Source of the DNA: Ursus arctos
Taxonomy: Eukaryota > Chordata > Mammalia > Carnivora > Ursidae
Assembly: GCF_023065955.2 (NCBI RefSeq)
Contig: NW_026622874.1
Coordinates: 6,244,001-6,308,000 of the forward strand
DNA length: 64,000 bases
Direction: 5' to 3'
Part shown: positions 34,706 to 45,630 of the stretch, piece after piece
How positions within the stretch are numbered: the first letter of the stretch is position 1
Layout of the letters: every line of letters begins with the position of its first letter
Position numbers and translations under genes: made by a program
The notes under the pieces: generated by a model
What the model was told of the DNA's origin: nothing
The model's input: only the letters and a program-made list of their open reading frames with translations
The model's database searches: none

Positions 34706-34857
34706 GTGCTGGGTACTGGTGCTGGGTGCTGTGCTGGGTACTGGTGCTGGGTGCTGTGCTGGGTACTGTGCTGGGTACTGTGCTGGGTGCTGGTGCTGGG
34801 TGCTGTGCTGGGTACTGGTGCTGGGTGCTGTGCTGGGTACTGGTGCTGGGTGCTGGT
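34706..34857 (+). repeat. Minisatellite of 'gtgctgggtactg/gtgctgggtgct' units
   Basis: About twelve units of 11-13 bases, alternating gtgctgggtact(g) and gtgctgggtgct(g), forming a higher-order period of about 25 bases for part of the array. All frames stay open because no unit contains a stop, which gives spurious Val/Leu/Gly-rich frames on one strand and Gln/His/Pro/Ser-rich frames on the other. GTGCTGGG-type G-rich strand repeats are often length-polymorphic. Confidence 0.93.
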
Positions 34858-35519
34858 GAAGGGGCAGCAACAGGGGAGCCTGGCGAGTGTACGCCCTGCC
34901 CAAAGCCGCCCTCCCTCCCTCCAGCGCCTGATCCCAGCACCTTCTGATTTTGAAAAGCAACCAGAGCTCCAGGTTTTAATGTAAAATGTCTTATTTTGAA
35001 ATTACCCTATGGGCTGGTTCCTCCCACAAACCACAGTTGACAATGCTGCCCTCACTGCTTTGTGACCCCCAGCTTGTCACCTGAACTCCCTGGGCTTCCC
35101 GAAGAGGGGATAAGATTGCAGGCCCTCGGCTTCAGCTGGGAACGGGAGTGCGCGCTCCCCACCTGCCTAGCCGAGCTGGCTTACTAGCTGTGGTCTGAAA
35201 CGTGAAGTCGCTGAGTAACTAAGTTCTAGGTACACAGAATGTGGCCCGTGTGTCTTCAGCACGTGCTCAGAGCCATGCGCTTAGCTCACAACTGGGTCAG
35301 GACACTCATGGTGCCCAGACATCCGTGCTCCCAGATACCTCTGAGGCCGCCCCAAGTGCCCAAGGACATGGCGGAGAGTGGAGGCGCTCAGCCGTTTATG
35401 GAAAATAGGACCCGGACTTTCAATGCCCCCTTGCACACGTATCAGGCAGATAATGAGACAAAATTCAAAAAGGAACTTTCCTGTTTCCCAGAGTGTTCTC
35501 TCTTCCTCCCTCCCGTGCT

Positions 35520-35600
35520 TTTATTCACTTAGCAACGTTTACTGAGCACCTACTGTATGCCAGGCCCGTGGCTAAGCTTGAGGGATATGAAGTTAAAGAA
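35520..35600 (+). repeat. L2-like fragment
   Basis: 'ttcacttagcaacgtttactgagcacctactgtatgccaggcccgtggctaagc' is a clear match to the old LINE phrase 'tttattgagcacctactatgtgccaggcac'. Confidence 0.7.
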
Positions 35601-36796
35601 GGCTCACCTCCTGTCCTGACGACCCGTATAAGAAGAAGCCACCTCTTAGGCCTATTTTTAAGATCATTCTGAGCCCGAGTCCTTTCCAGGGCTGGTAACC
35701 TTTGAGAGGGGCTTTTGGGCCAGTAGACACTGGGTTTGTCTTCGGGACCGCAGGCCCCTCCAAGCTGTTGGCATACCCACTGTAGGCCAAGCCCTCCCCG
35801 AGGCAGTGGGATCCGCAAATGAGCCAACAGCCCTGAGAAGCTGACAGCTCACGCGCTTTGGAGGCTCTCAAGTAAAACAAAGTCCCTCACACATGCTTTC
35901 GCTCACTAGAGCCCATTTAGGGTTTCTTAAAAAAGAAAAAAAAATAGCTATTGACTACCCTTTTTTCTTCTTTTGCAAAGATTTCTTCTCAGGAACTGCT
36001 GTGTTTCTGCTCGCTCGCTCAAGTGTGCAGTGTGACAATGAACTGTTTTCTTCCTGTGTTGCTTTTGTTAAGAAAAATGAGCGGAGCACCCCTTTCCTTT
36101 CTCCTAATGACGCAGCACAGAGCGTTTTCAACCTGACGCCCCCTCCCCCCTGCTTCCTCTCCTCACGTCTTCCCAGAGCAATTTGGCATTTTTCCACTTT
36201 CCACCGTGGGGTTCACAGTGAGTCTGCATGACCGTGACGTGACGACGGGGTCGTGCCTGGGACTCACCCCTACTCTGGGTGCGCTAACGTCCTAGGCTTT
36301 GCTTCTTCCAGGCACACTGAGGGGGAAGCAAGCAGATCTGAGTCCAAATCCTGCCTCCAGCACCTACGGCTCCCTCTGACCCTGTTTCTTCCTCCCTACA
36401 GTTGAGCCGAACCACCAAGCCCAATGCTGACCTTCTCAGGGTGGGAGAGATTCTGGCGGATGCAGGACTGGGGGCTGCCGCGAAAATCTACTGGACGTAA
36501 AGGAACACGGGATCTAGACGATCGGCCTCCAACACACTCCCTCAGCAAGCTGTGTAGACCTGGGACCCTGGAGCGGGGCCGTCCCTTCTTCCCACCTTGT
36601 CCACCCTCCCCGGGAGGCCGAGGTCAGGGATGACCCAGAGGACTTTAGCTCATATGTTCTGGGAAATTCAGGACTGCCCTCATTTCTTGTCAAATATTCT
36701 CTGCAGACGTTCTCATCAAAATGGCCCAGAAACCCAACCTGTGGGCACCTGTCCAGTGCCCGAGACTGCCCCACATACTGGGACTGGCACAGTGTG
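35601..36796. other. No recognised gene
   Basis: Single-copy sequence with a weak MIR-like trace near 36325-36400 ('ctgagtccaaatcctgcctcc'). Frames up to 112 codons not supported. Confidence 0.35.
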
Positions 36797-36811
36797 ACCA
36801 CATTTCATTTC

Positions 36812-37017
36812 ATTTCTTTTTTTTTTTTTTAAGATTTTATTTATTTATTTGACAGAGAGAGACAGCCAGAGAGAGAGGGAAAACAGGCAGGGGGAGTGGG
36901 AGAGGAAGAAGCAGGCTTCCAGCAGAGGAGCCTGATGTGGGGCTCGATCTCAGGACTCCAGGATCACACCCTGAGCCGAAGGCAGACGCTCAACGACTGA
37001 GCCACCCAGGCGTCCCA
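36812..37017 (-). mobile_element. SINEC
   Basis: T-run, minus-strand body, head to 37016. Perfect 15-base TSD 'accacatttcatttc' at 36797-36811 and 37018-37032. Confidence 0.96.
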
Positions 37018-37032
37018 ACCACATTTCATTTC

Positions 37033-38734
37033 TAAAGTACTGTTGATAAAGCTGTGAGGTCTCTGGGGGGACAGAGCAGGGAGAGGGAGGTCAGGTCCAT
37101 ATGGCCGGTGGGAAGCCGCTCCGGGCTCAGGGCTGCGGGGGCGTCTGGGGTCTGCAGCGGGCACTGGGCTCCGCGCCCCGGCAAGAGCGGCCGCCCTTCA
37201 CTGACCACCCGCCCCAAGCACAGCCACGCACGGGTCGTTTTCTGTGTACCATTTTGACTGATTTTCATAATTATCCTTAAAGCAGGCCCTTGCCTCGACT
37301 TTTCCAGGTTGCACGGGGTAGAGACAAATGCTGTTTGCCCCGGGCCAGAGAGGGTGACCGTAAGGACATACCCGAGATAAAGAGGCACAGGGTCTGTGGT
37401 GTCTGGTCATCGCGGTCTCAGGGAGAATCGGGATGTTGCTCGGCTCGGCAGTAGCAGGTGTGCACCTGCAGGGTCCCGCCCGAGTGACTCTGCCTGCTGG
37501 CAGGTGCGTCTCCTACCCCCCCACCCGTGCCCTCCGCATACCTCTCCCTGCCCCCGCTTCTGCCGCCCCACAGGCGCCCTCCCTGCTAAGCGCCAGGCAC
37601 TACTCAGCCCCGGAGTCCCCTCTGCGTGTCTCCTCCGCCATCTCCGGCGCAGCGGCTGTGGCCCTTCTTCGGGGCCCCAGCAAGGGCTTCTGCTGGTGCC
37701 CACAGGGCTGCCTTGGTCGGACAAGGCTCCCAGGCCCAGTCAGCAGGGGGTGGCGTGTCGCGCGGGGAACCGGGCCCCCCCCAAACTCAGGAAGGGCTAG
37801 GGGCTTCTGCTCTGCACTGGCACCGTGCAGGTGTGGGCTTTACTCAGAGATGAGAAAATGGGCCTCTGGGAAGAGTCCGTAGCCGAGCAGGCAGAGCTCG
37901 AGTCACACGCAGCTCCGGTGTCTCCAAAACCCCGGCTCGTCTCCGCTTCCTGTTTCTACTCGCCCACACACGATCGGAGGGAGAGGGGCTCCTCCTGACT
38001 CTGGCTGATGCCAGCCCCTGTCCTGATGGCCTGAGTGTACCCCGCCAAGACCCATCAACCCCAAAACAGCCCCTCCCCCAACTCTGCTTTCCAGCAGGTG
38101 ACCAAGACCTAAAGATCCCCTTGCCAGTGTCCCTAAGGAATTAGACGGTGAGGGTCCTGGTGTCCAGAGACCCCAGTGATCCTGCCGTTGGCACGATGGC
38201 CAGATGAGTGTAGGGACGGCATGAGGCAAAGCGCAGGCTGACTGTGTCATGGCTGAGCTGAGGGAATGGCAAGTCTGCAGAAGCGGTGGCCCCGTGTGGC
38301 TGCAGGTCACAAAGGGCAACATGGGGACGTGCAGGCCTTCACTTTAACCTTTCACCTTGGGACCCCCATCCGCAGCTGCGGAGGCTTGGAGCCCCGAACT
38401 GCACATGTGGTCCAATGTATCATATTCAGACAGTGAGACCAACGATTCAAAATCAGGGCTGCCCTGGAAAATCCAGTATGTATTGTGGTGTTCAGGTGGG
38501 GGTGTGCGGTTGGGTCAAACTTCTTCTGCGAGCTTCAGTTAACCACAGGTGGCTGGGGCTCAGGAAGGAGGCGGCTCTTGCAAAAAACTGGGGGCCGCCC
38601 TTGTGAGAGGCACCCTCCTCTGAGCAGCCGGCCCCAACTGCTTCTCAGTTCCTGCGGTGAACTCGGGGAGCTCGCAGGGTCCTGAAGATCAAGGGAGGAA
38701 GGTCTCATCAGTGCATGAAGTGCCTGGCTGTTCC
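37033..38734. other. GC-rich single-copy DNA; no supported gene
   Basis: Contains overlapping frames of 100-149 codons on both strands (37396-37882) that share no domain. A possible MIR trace lies near 37835-37910. Confidence 0.35.
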
Positions 38735-38850
38735 TTCAATTTTGCAGATGAAAAAAAATGGAGGTCTTTGGAAAGTAAGGGCAGTTTCCAAGATCATAAA
38801 GTAAGCGAGGAGGCTAAACATGGGGAGCCCGCACGTTCCTGTCATTTAAG
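38735..38850 (-). repeat. MIR fragment
   Basis: 'ttttgcagatgaaaaaaaatggaggtctttggaaagtaagggcagtttccaagatcataaag' follows the MIR reverse complement. Confidence 0.55.
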
Positions 38851-39487
38851 ACTCAATCCATCCTTCCTATCTATCCCCAGCAAGGCGCGATTAGCAAACG
38901 AACCGCTTAAGCCTCCCGCTCAAGAGGTATGTGGTCTCGTTGTGGTGATATAACAGGAAAGCAGAATGGGGACTGAAATTTCACCTGAGCTCTGCTCTCC
39001 AAGAGTGCCCTGGGAGAAGTCAGAAGAGCCACCTCTGAAGAATTTGCCCCCCAGGTGCCCCGGGAGGTGAGCAGTGCCAGGACCAGGCAGGCCGGACAGA
39101 GTGCTATAACGTTGAGATAGCAGGCAATAGGGAGCCATGATGGGTTAGAGAGCCCCAGGGCACGGAAGGCAGGTGGGGAGGCGTGGCAGTGGGAGGTGCT
39201 GCAGCTCCGCCTGGGCAGGGAGGGGCTGGGAGGAGGCCCTGCCACCGCCCACAGCCAACACAGGAGCCAGCTGATGAAGAGGTGACCTCACCTCCACCCA
39301 GGCTGTCATGCACCTTCCCGGGGCCACTCACAGCCTCTCCTCCACAGCAGGTAGCCCCTGGGGTAATTCAGTGTCCGTGTGTGGGCATTTGACTAAGGTC
39401 TGTGGACCCCTGTCCCCAACCCCTCCCAAGAGCAAGAGTGTGCCTCTCTCCTATAGCCCCAGCACTGGTAGCCTCTCCCCAGATTAT
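38851..39487. other. No recognised gene
   Basis: Single-copy GC-moderate DNA; only short frames. Confidence 0.35.
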
Positions 39488-39540
39488 TGAATGAATGAAT
39501 GAATGAATGAATGAATGAATGAATGAATGAGTGAATGAGT
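39488..39540 (+). repeat. (TGAA)n microsatellite
   Basis: Eleven near-perfect tetranucleotide units followed by degenerate (TGAG)/(TGGA) units to about 39562. Confidence 0.96.
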
Positions 39541-39827
39541 GGATGACTCGATGAGTGAGTGACCAGTCACCACGCCAGGCGCTTTGATAAAGGAATGTTT
39601 CATTTGCTTCCAGTTTTCCAAATTCCCACTCTTCTGGTGGGTGAAATGACATGCTTTCCTATTCTCTGACTCTAAAGGTCGAGCTAGAAGTGATTTTAAA
39701 AAAGATCGATGGTCCTCTGGGGTCTCTTTGCTTTCTTCTTCTTCTTTTTTTTTTTTTTCTCTTTCAGTTTTTGACCCTGGAAATAAAACATGATTATTAC
39801 AGGAATTTTTAAAGGTAGGATAAAACA

Positions 39828-39955
39828 GGGTGCCCAGATGGCTCAATTGGTTAAACGTAGGACTCTTGGGCTCTGCGCCAGGTGTGGATCCTGCTTGAGA
39901 TTCTCTCTCTCCCTCTGCCCCCCCCCAAAAAAAAAAGAAAAAGGAAAAAAAGCCT
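39828..39955 (+). mobile_element. Short SINEC form
   Basis: 'ggtgcccagatggctcaattggttaaacgtaggactcttgggctc' followed by a CT-rich middle, a C8 run and a purine-rich tail. Confidence 0.8.
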
Positions 39956-40067
39956 TAAGAGCCTGGGAAAAAACCCACTCATGACCTCATCATGAAAAGG
40001 GTTCCACACAGCATGTTGGCATATTTTCTTCAGGACTCTGGTGTATCTTAGGGGCAGAAAGAGATTT

Positions 40068-40244
40068 TATTTTTTTTAAGATTTTAAAAATTTATTTGAG
40101 AGCATGAGCAGGGTGAGGGGCAGAGGGAGAAGCAGACGCCACGCTGAGCACAGAGCCCAACATGGGGCTCGATCCCAGGACCCTGAGATCATGACCAGGC
40201 AGAAGGCAGACGCTTAACGGACTGAGCCACCCAGGCGCCCCCCC
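40068..40244 (-). mobile_element. SINEC
   Basis: Minus-strand copy; head 'gagccacccaggcgcccc' extended by extra C residues to 40244. Flanks 'agaaagagatttt' and 'caaaaggagatttt' are a diverged TSD. Confidence 0.9.
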
Positions 40245-41269
40245 AAAAGGAGATTTTCAAGGGCCTCAGCCCCAGGATGCCTTCCCAGGCCTGCGTCCCC
40301 TACTGTCCCTTGCAGCAAGGTCTCAGACTCCCGGAGGAGCCATTCCCTCATCCTATCCTCCCGCCTGGTCTGAGAGTTCTCCCGAGGCCATGGAGAGCTC
40401 TGGGTAGGTTTGTCATTCCGCTTCCCAGTGGCGGTGACAGCAGGCCTCTGCGCTTGAGCTTCCCCCTGAGCCTGGCAGCCAAGCAGCCCTAGCCGGCACA
40501 CAGGTGTCTGGGGCCCTGTTCGTCTCTCGCCCTATTATCCTTTCTCGACTTTGCTGAGGCCCCATGTGGGCCAGGCCTTGACAACTTTCAAACCCCCAAA
40601 TCAGCCACCGGCATATGTCTAAAGCGAGGAAAGAGGTTTCTTCAAAACTACTTGCCTGAAGTTTCTACGATTTCTGGGTTTTCGGGTTCCCTCTGAGTCT
40701 ACTCTGGGAATGGCTCTGATACTTGGGAAGCTGCAAAAGACACGTGGGCAGGAGTGGAAAGGGGTTTGGTCCGCAGGCCCAAGGTTCACAACTGGACTTC
40801 TGAGGGGGCGTCTCAGGCCACATACAAATTCAGTGGGAAAAAGTGATGTGGTTGATTGGTTATGTCTGTCCTGGGCAAGGCATGGAATGGGGGATGGTGA
40901 CCCTTACTGCCATCCCAAAGGTACGAGGGTCTAGGCCTTCACGGACCGCGATGGGAAAGGCGAGTTAAATTCAGAGTCCGGTGGTACCTGCTAAAGTGAG
41001 TGGGATTGCTGGAATTCCTGTGCGGGAGGAATCAAAAGGGGCTGGAAGGTCCGGAGAGGAAGCTTGACAATGGCCCGGCAGGGAGGGGACGAGAGCAGGC
41101 TCCAGACGAAGGAAAGAATTTGAGGAAAGCAGCATCGTGGCATGCCTCAGGGGAATGTGGACAGACCCGCCTCTCCGAGGTAATTATAGAACTTCAGAGA
41201 ACGCGCAGCCAGAATGTAACGGGTAAGTTCAATCGTATCTAGATCAGAGTAAAAATACATTGAAGCTTT
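40245..41269. other. No recognised gene or repeat
   Basis: Single-copy sequence with only short frames. Confidence 0.35.
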
Positions 41270-41590
41270 TTAAAGCCGTGACTACTATTTTTAAACTAGT
41301 GAAATGTTTAAAAACACAGAGGGGAAGAAAACACCCAAAGAATGATATAAGGAAAAGTTACTCTTAATTGTTTACATGTTGTCATATTTGTCTCCAGCCT
41401 CGTTTTATTTTTAAGGACATCAAACACGACACATAAAACTCAGTCCCTCAAACTATCGCCCCATCCAATTCCCCAGAAGCAAGAACCACCGCTATCAGAA
41501 ATTCGAAGACCATTTCTAGACCATGCTAACAATTTTTGCATACCAACCTATGCACACAGAGACATTGCTTTTCATGCGTTTAGTTTCCAG
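41270..41590 (-). repeat. Possible old LINE fragment, antisense
   Basis: 'aaaacacagaggggaagaaaacacccaaagaatg' and 'ccccagaagcaagaaccaccgctatcag' resemble an antisense LINE 3' UTR. Weak. Confidence 0.3.
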
Positions 41591-41989
41591 AACTAATAGT
41601 AATTCTCCGCGTACAATCAGCTCAGACCCGAGCCTCTCCTGGCCAAGCACTTCCCCTGAGCCTTGGGGCCCTCCTGCTGCTCTCATCGACCCCCTCGAAG
41701 CCTGCCGCTTCCTGGGCAAATACCCATTCTTGTAGGTTGAACACTTCCGTCTGTCAGGTCTTGGTGTAAGTCAGGGAAAGACCGAGAGCAGGAGCCAGAC
41801 CTTCTCTGTGTCCATCACACCGTACAACACACAGCTAGGCTTAACCTGGGGGTGGGGGTGGGGGGCTCAGGGGTCGCTGACGGAGCACAGGGAACCATTC
41901 CATAGGGTCTTCTAGGCCAGGTGTCAGACGCTGATAACCGGCTCCCTTTTTCTATGTTGGAGAAGGCCTTCTTGACTTGGGGTCTACAG

Positions 41990-42155
41990 ACCTCAGAGAA
42001 ATTGTCTCTAGGACCATATTTCAATAATTGGATTATTTTGTAACCTTGCATGTTTTATTTTATTCCTTTAAAAACACTATTCTGAGAAGGGGTCCACAGG
42101 CTTCATTAGCCTGCCAAAGGGGTCCATGGCACCAAAAAAAGGGGCTAAAAATCAC
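41990..42155 (-). repeat. hAT-like DNA transposon relic
   Basis: 'aaaacactattctgagaaggggtccacaggcttcattagcctgccaaaggggtccatggcaccaaaaaaaggggctaaaaatcac' is the complement of a known mammalian element ending 'aggggttcttaacctttttt'. Subfamily not asserted. Confidence 0.45.
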
Positions 42156-42289
42156 TATTTAGCTGGACATGTTGCTGCCTAAAATGGACATGACACTTCC
42201 CAGCTCATTCTGACAAACGTCGTGTAGTAGACATGGTATTTGCAATTTCTTCAAGGAGCCCTTGAAAAGAGGGGATCTTTCTTTCTGTC

Positions 42290-42535
42290 TTCCTTCTTCC
42301 TTCTTCCGGGATTGCAGACATAATGTCTGGAGCTCCAGTAGCCATGTTGGGCCTTGGGGACAGCAGCCAAGATGGCAGCACAGCAGGATAGAAGACAGCG
42401 TGGAGCGCTGCAACAGCCCCAGACCCACTACCTCCAGACTGTGTCCTAGGAGAAGGAAGTCAGCTTCGACTTTACTGAGGCTGCTGTTATTCTGGGCTTC
42501 TGGGACTTGCCGCCAGGCCTAAACCAAACTAATGA
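42290..42535 (+). repeat. LTR relic
   Basis: 'ggagctccagtagccatgttgggccttggggacagcagccaagatggcagcacagcaggatagaag', 'ctgaggctgctgttattctgggcttctgggacttgccgccaggcctaaacc' follow an old mammalian LTR in order. Confidence 0.6.
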
Positions 42536-43340
42536 AGCAAGACTCTCTGATAAGTTGAAAATGGTGTTGTTTATCTGAAGAGTTTTCAGAAATCACTCTC
42601 ATTCCAGAGAAAGAATCATTTCAAACCTAGATGATGACTCCTTTAGCGCCTGATCTTACCTCGTGGATTTAAACAAGGCTGAATGGGTGGAAACACATTT
42701 TATTCGGAGATTCCAGTTTTGACACAGCCAATGAAATTGGTGACCTTTGAAACTAATTTTTCAGTCCCTTGTTTCGCCTACTTTGGTCCCTTCAAAGGGC
42801 ATTTATGAGTAGCCTGGCTTTGTCTCCACCGACTCCTCATTTATGAGAGTGACTCTTACTGACATCTTCAGAATTTTTAAAACCAAACAGTGAAGATTTC
42901 TTCTGGCGTGTCCATTGCATTATTGACGAAGTCGGGATATGTGTACAATATCCTAATTCTCAACAACACACCTTTTTAGGTTGCTGTAGCTACTGAAAGC
43001 CATGGAATAGCAGAGCCTGTCCTCAGGAAAGATGATGATGTCATTGGGATGATATGCGAGAACACGTAAGCTGCCTACGACAAGTGCCACAAGAATGGCG
43101 CCATCAGCAAGTGATAAGGTGACTTGGAAGAGGGAGAAACTACAGTCCTTGGAAGAAGGGGACGGTTAAGGGTTAAGATGAAAGGGAAAGGAATGACCAC
43201 AAGGACCAGAGAAATGAAGGAAATGGGTAGACCAGTTGGCTGGAATGAAGTCTGGCTCCACTGACATCTCTATGAAATTTTTTCATCCTCCAGGTAGAAT
43301 CCACCCACCTTTTCATAGAGCTGTTGTCTCCATATAGCTT
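42536..43340. other. Single-copy stretch, no repeat or gene recognised
   Basis: About 800 bases of balanced composition with no match to a known repeat by eye and no long frame. A candidate for conserved non-coding DNA, but nothing in the sequence itself proves this. Confidence 0.3.
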
Positions 43341-43353
43341 TGTGAAGGCTTCT

Positions 43354-43550
43354 TAAAAAAAAAAAAAAAAAAAAAGATTTTACTTGAGAGAGAGAGGGGG
43401 AGAGAGCACAAGAAGGGGAAACAGTAGAAGGAGAGAAAGAAGCAGGCTCCCCGCCGAGTTGGGAGCCCGACGTGGGGCTCAATCCCAGGACCCCAGGATC
43501 ATGACCTGAGCTGAAGGCAGACGCTTAACTGACTGAGCCTCCCAGGCACC
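43354..43550 (-). mobile_element. SINEC with an A-run where a T-run is expected
   Basis: Minus-strand body and head ending 'gagcctcccaggcacc' at 43550. TSD 'tgtgaaggcttct' at 43341-43353 and 43551-43563. The tail side reads 'tta' then about 21 A residues then 'gattttacttgag', whereas minus-strand copies normally begin with T-runs. Confidence 0.9.
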
Positions 43551-43750
43551 TGTGAAGGCTTCTAATATCGCAGGAGGGTGATTGTCCCCATGAACTCTCT
43601 CTGGGAAGGGGAAGCCTCATTTTTATAAGCCCCACACCTACGTGGATTTCTAAAGTTCTCATGAATAAATATAATTTCTTACCAGTGTATGTACTAATCT
43701 CTAAAGGAGCCATCCCACCTTATGTTTTCTTTGAAATTACATAAACAAAT

Positions 43751-43929
43751 GGGGCTCCTGGGTGTCTCAGTCGGTTAAGCACCTGACTCTTGATTTTGGC
43801 TCAGGTCATGATTTCAGGGTCTTGGGATCAAGCCCCACATCTGGCTCAGTGCTCAGCTGGGGTCTACTTGGGATTCTCTCTCTCTCTCCTTCTGCCCCTC
43901 CTCTTGCTCACATTTTTTCTCTCCTGAAA

Positions 43930-43964
<35 letters not shown>

Positions 43965-43966
43965 AG
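43751..43966 (+). mobile_element. SINEC with expanded (AAAT)n tail
   Basis: Head 'ggggctcctgggtgtctcag', CT-rich body, about ten (AAAT) units at 43926-43965. Confidence 0.93.
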
Positions 43967-43974
43967 CGATGGAT

Positions 43975-44345
43975 TCAGTAGCATTTGGTACGTTCACAAT
44001 GTGGGACCACCACTACCTCTCTGGCTCCAGAATATTTCCATCACTCCGAAGTGGAACTCCAAACCCATTAAGCAGTGTTTCCCTATTTCCCCTCCCGCTG
44101 CAGCCCCTGGCAACCACCGATCTGTGTTAAGTCCATATGGATTTACCTCTTCTGAATATTTCATGTAAATGGGGTCATGTGATCGTTTGTGTTCAGCTTC
44201 TTTCACTTACCGTAATGTTTCCGAGGTTCACCCACATTCGTACCTCCTTCTTATGGCTGAAAAATACTCTATCCTGAGCGTGTGATGCTATTTGTTTATC
44301 TGTTGATGGACCTCTGGGCCAGTCCCGTTGCTTTCAGCGAGGTCC
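43975..44345 (-). mobile_element. L1M-type 3' fragment, antisense
   Basis: 'ttggtacgttcacaatgtgggaccaccactacc', 'cagcccctggcaaccaccgatctg', 'tggatttacctcttctgaatatttcatgtaaatggggtcatgtg', 'gctgaaaaatactctatcctgagc' follow the L1 3' complement. Confidence 0.8.
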
Positions 44346-44504
44346 TATAAAAGGAAATATTTGCAAATCTGGAATTTACAGACAAGGTCTCATAGACAGG
44401 AGCAGAGGGTCACCTGGGGCCCCCATGTCAGCCACCGTCACCCTCAGCTGGAGAGGGTCCTCGGTCCCCCTGGGAGGATTCGGAAAACCTCGTGACTATA
44501 CTCC

Positions 44505-44665
44505 ACGTTTGCTTCTCAACTTTACAACAACTTTGTGAGACAATCAGGACAGAAAAGCTTAACCCCACGTTATAGATGAGGAATCTGAATGCCGAAGACG
44601 GAAAGTCACATGGTCTGGCTGGGAAACGTTTACAGTCACAGTACAAGCCAGGCCTTCTGACCCGA
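44505..44665 (-). repeat. MIR fragment
   Basis: 'tctcaactttacaacaactttgtgagacaatcagg', 'ccccacgttatagatgaggaatctgaatgccgaagacggaaagtcacatgg' follow the MIR reverse complement. Confidence 0.8.
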
Positions 44666-45284
44666 TCTAGTCCCTGCTAAACACTGACCACTGACAACAG
44701 CCCCAGTGAAAGACGGAGACCGGGTAGGAGGGAGATTTGTGTGTCAGGAATAAATCTGGTGGGGAATAAATGGAAGCAAACAATTGCAAGTCTGTAAAAG
44801 CCGGAATGAGCCTGGTCCCCAAGGACAGAGAATGTTTTCTTTGACCCAAACACGCCACCCTCTTTCTGCATCTTCTGCTTACACATCAAAGCATCTGACC
44901 AGGAATTCACATTTCATCTCTGGGGGTCCCTTTCCTGAAGACTTGGGAAGGAGCTTTCCTGGATGTGGTGGGCGTAGGGAGGGCAGAGAATGTTTGGAAT
45001 GTGAGTCCAGCAGCACATTGCCGATCAGAGAGGTGTTTAGGCACTGTTAGCAGAACGAAGGAATGAATTGAATATGATGCAAGCACTTTTGAATCCCTTG
45101 CAACCTTTTCTGCTAGGCGGCTCATTCTTTTTGCACTGAAAACAAAAGCAAAAATCTCTACCAAACAGCGGCTGCCTCCATGTCCGAGCCTGTGCCTCAC
45201 ACTGTCCTCTAGGACAGGAAGGGGGGCAGAGTTTTGTCTGTGCTTTAGTGGGGCTGTGGCTGGACGACTGTAGTCAAGAGACCC

Positions 45285-45630
45285 CAATGTCAGTGGCTTT
45301 AAGAACACACATGTTTAAACCCCTCTCCTGCGCAGTTCCAGGCAGGTGGGTGGGCAGCTTTGCTCTGCCTGGTCATTCAGAGACCCAGGTTCCTTCCGAG
45401 ACACTGTTGTCATCTGCACGCCAAAGCTTGGTGGCGGCAAGTTCCAACTGCCCAGCTGGTAGAAAGAGAGAAAAGCCCTGGGGAGGAAAGCCTTTTCTCT
45501 CGATGTCTTGCAGGAGCTGCCCATAGCGCTTCTGCTCAAAATCTTCATCAACCCAGCATTGCTGGCTGCAAGGGGGGCAGAGACGTGTAGTTCACCTGCG
45601 TGCCCTGGAAAAAAGAGAGAATAAGTTTGC
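45285..45630 (-). repeat. LTR relic, antisense
   Basis: 'aatgtcagtggctttaagaacacacatg', 'gctttgctctgcctggtcattcagagacccaggttcc', 'attgctggctgcaaggggggcagagacgtgtagttcacctgcgtgccctggaaaaaagag' follow the complement of a mammalian ERVL/MaLR-type LTR. The minus-strand frame covering it (45315-45908) is therefore not a gene. Confidence 0.55.

Noticed and set aside
34706..34857. CRISPR-like repeat array
   Set aside because: Units are contiguous with no unique spacers, and the genome is mammalian; it is an ordinary minisatellite.
39488..39562. Coding repeat (HSFI-type peptide on the minus strand)
   Set aside because: It is translation of a (TGAA)n microsatellite.
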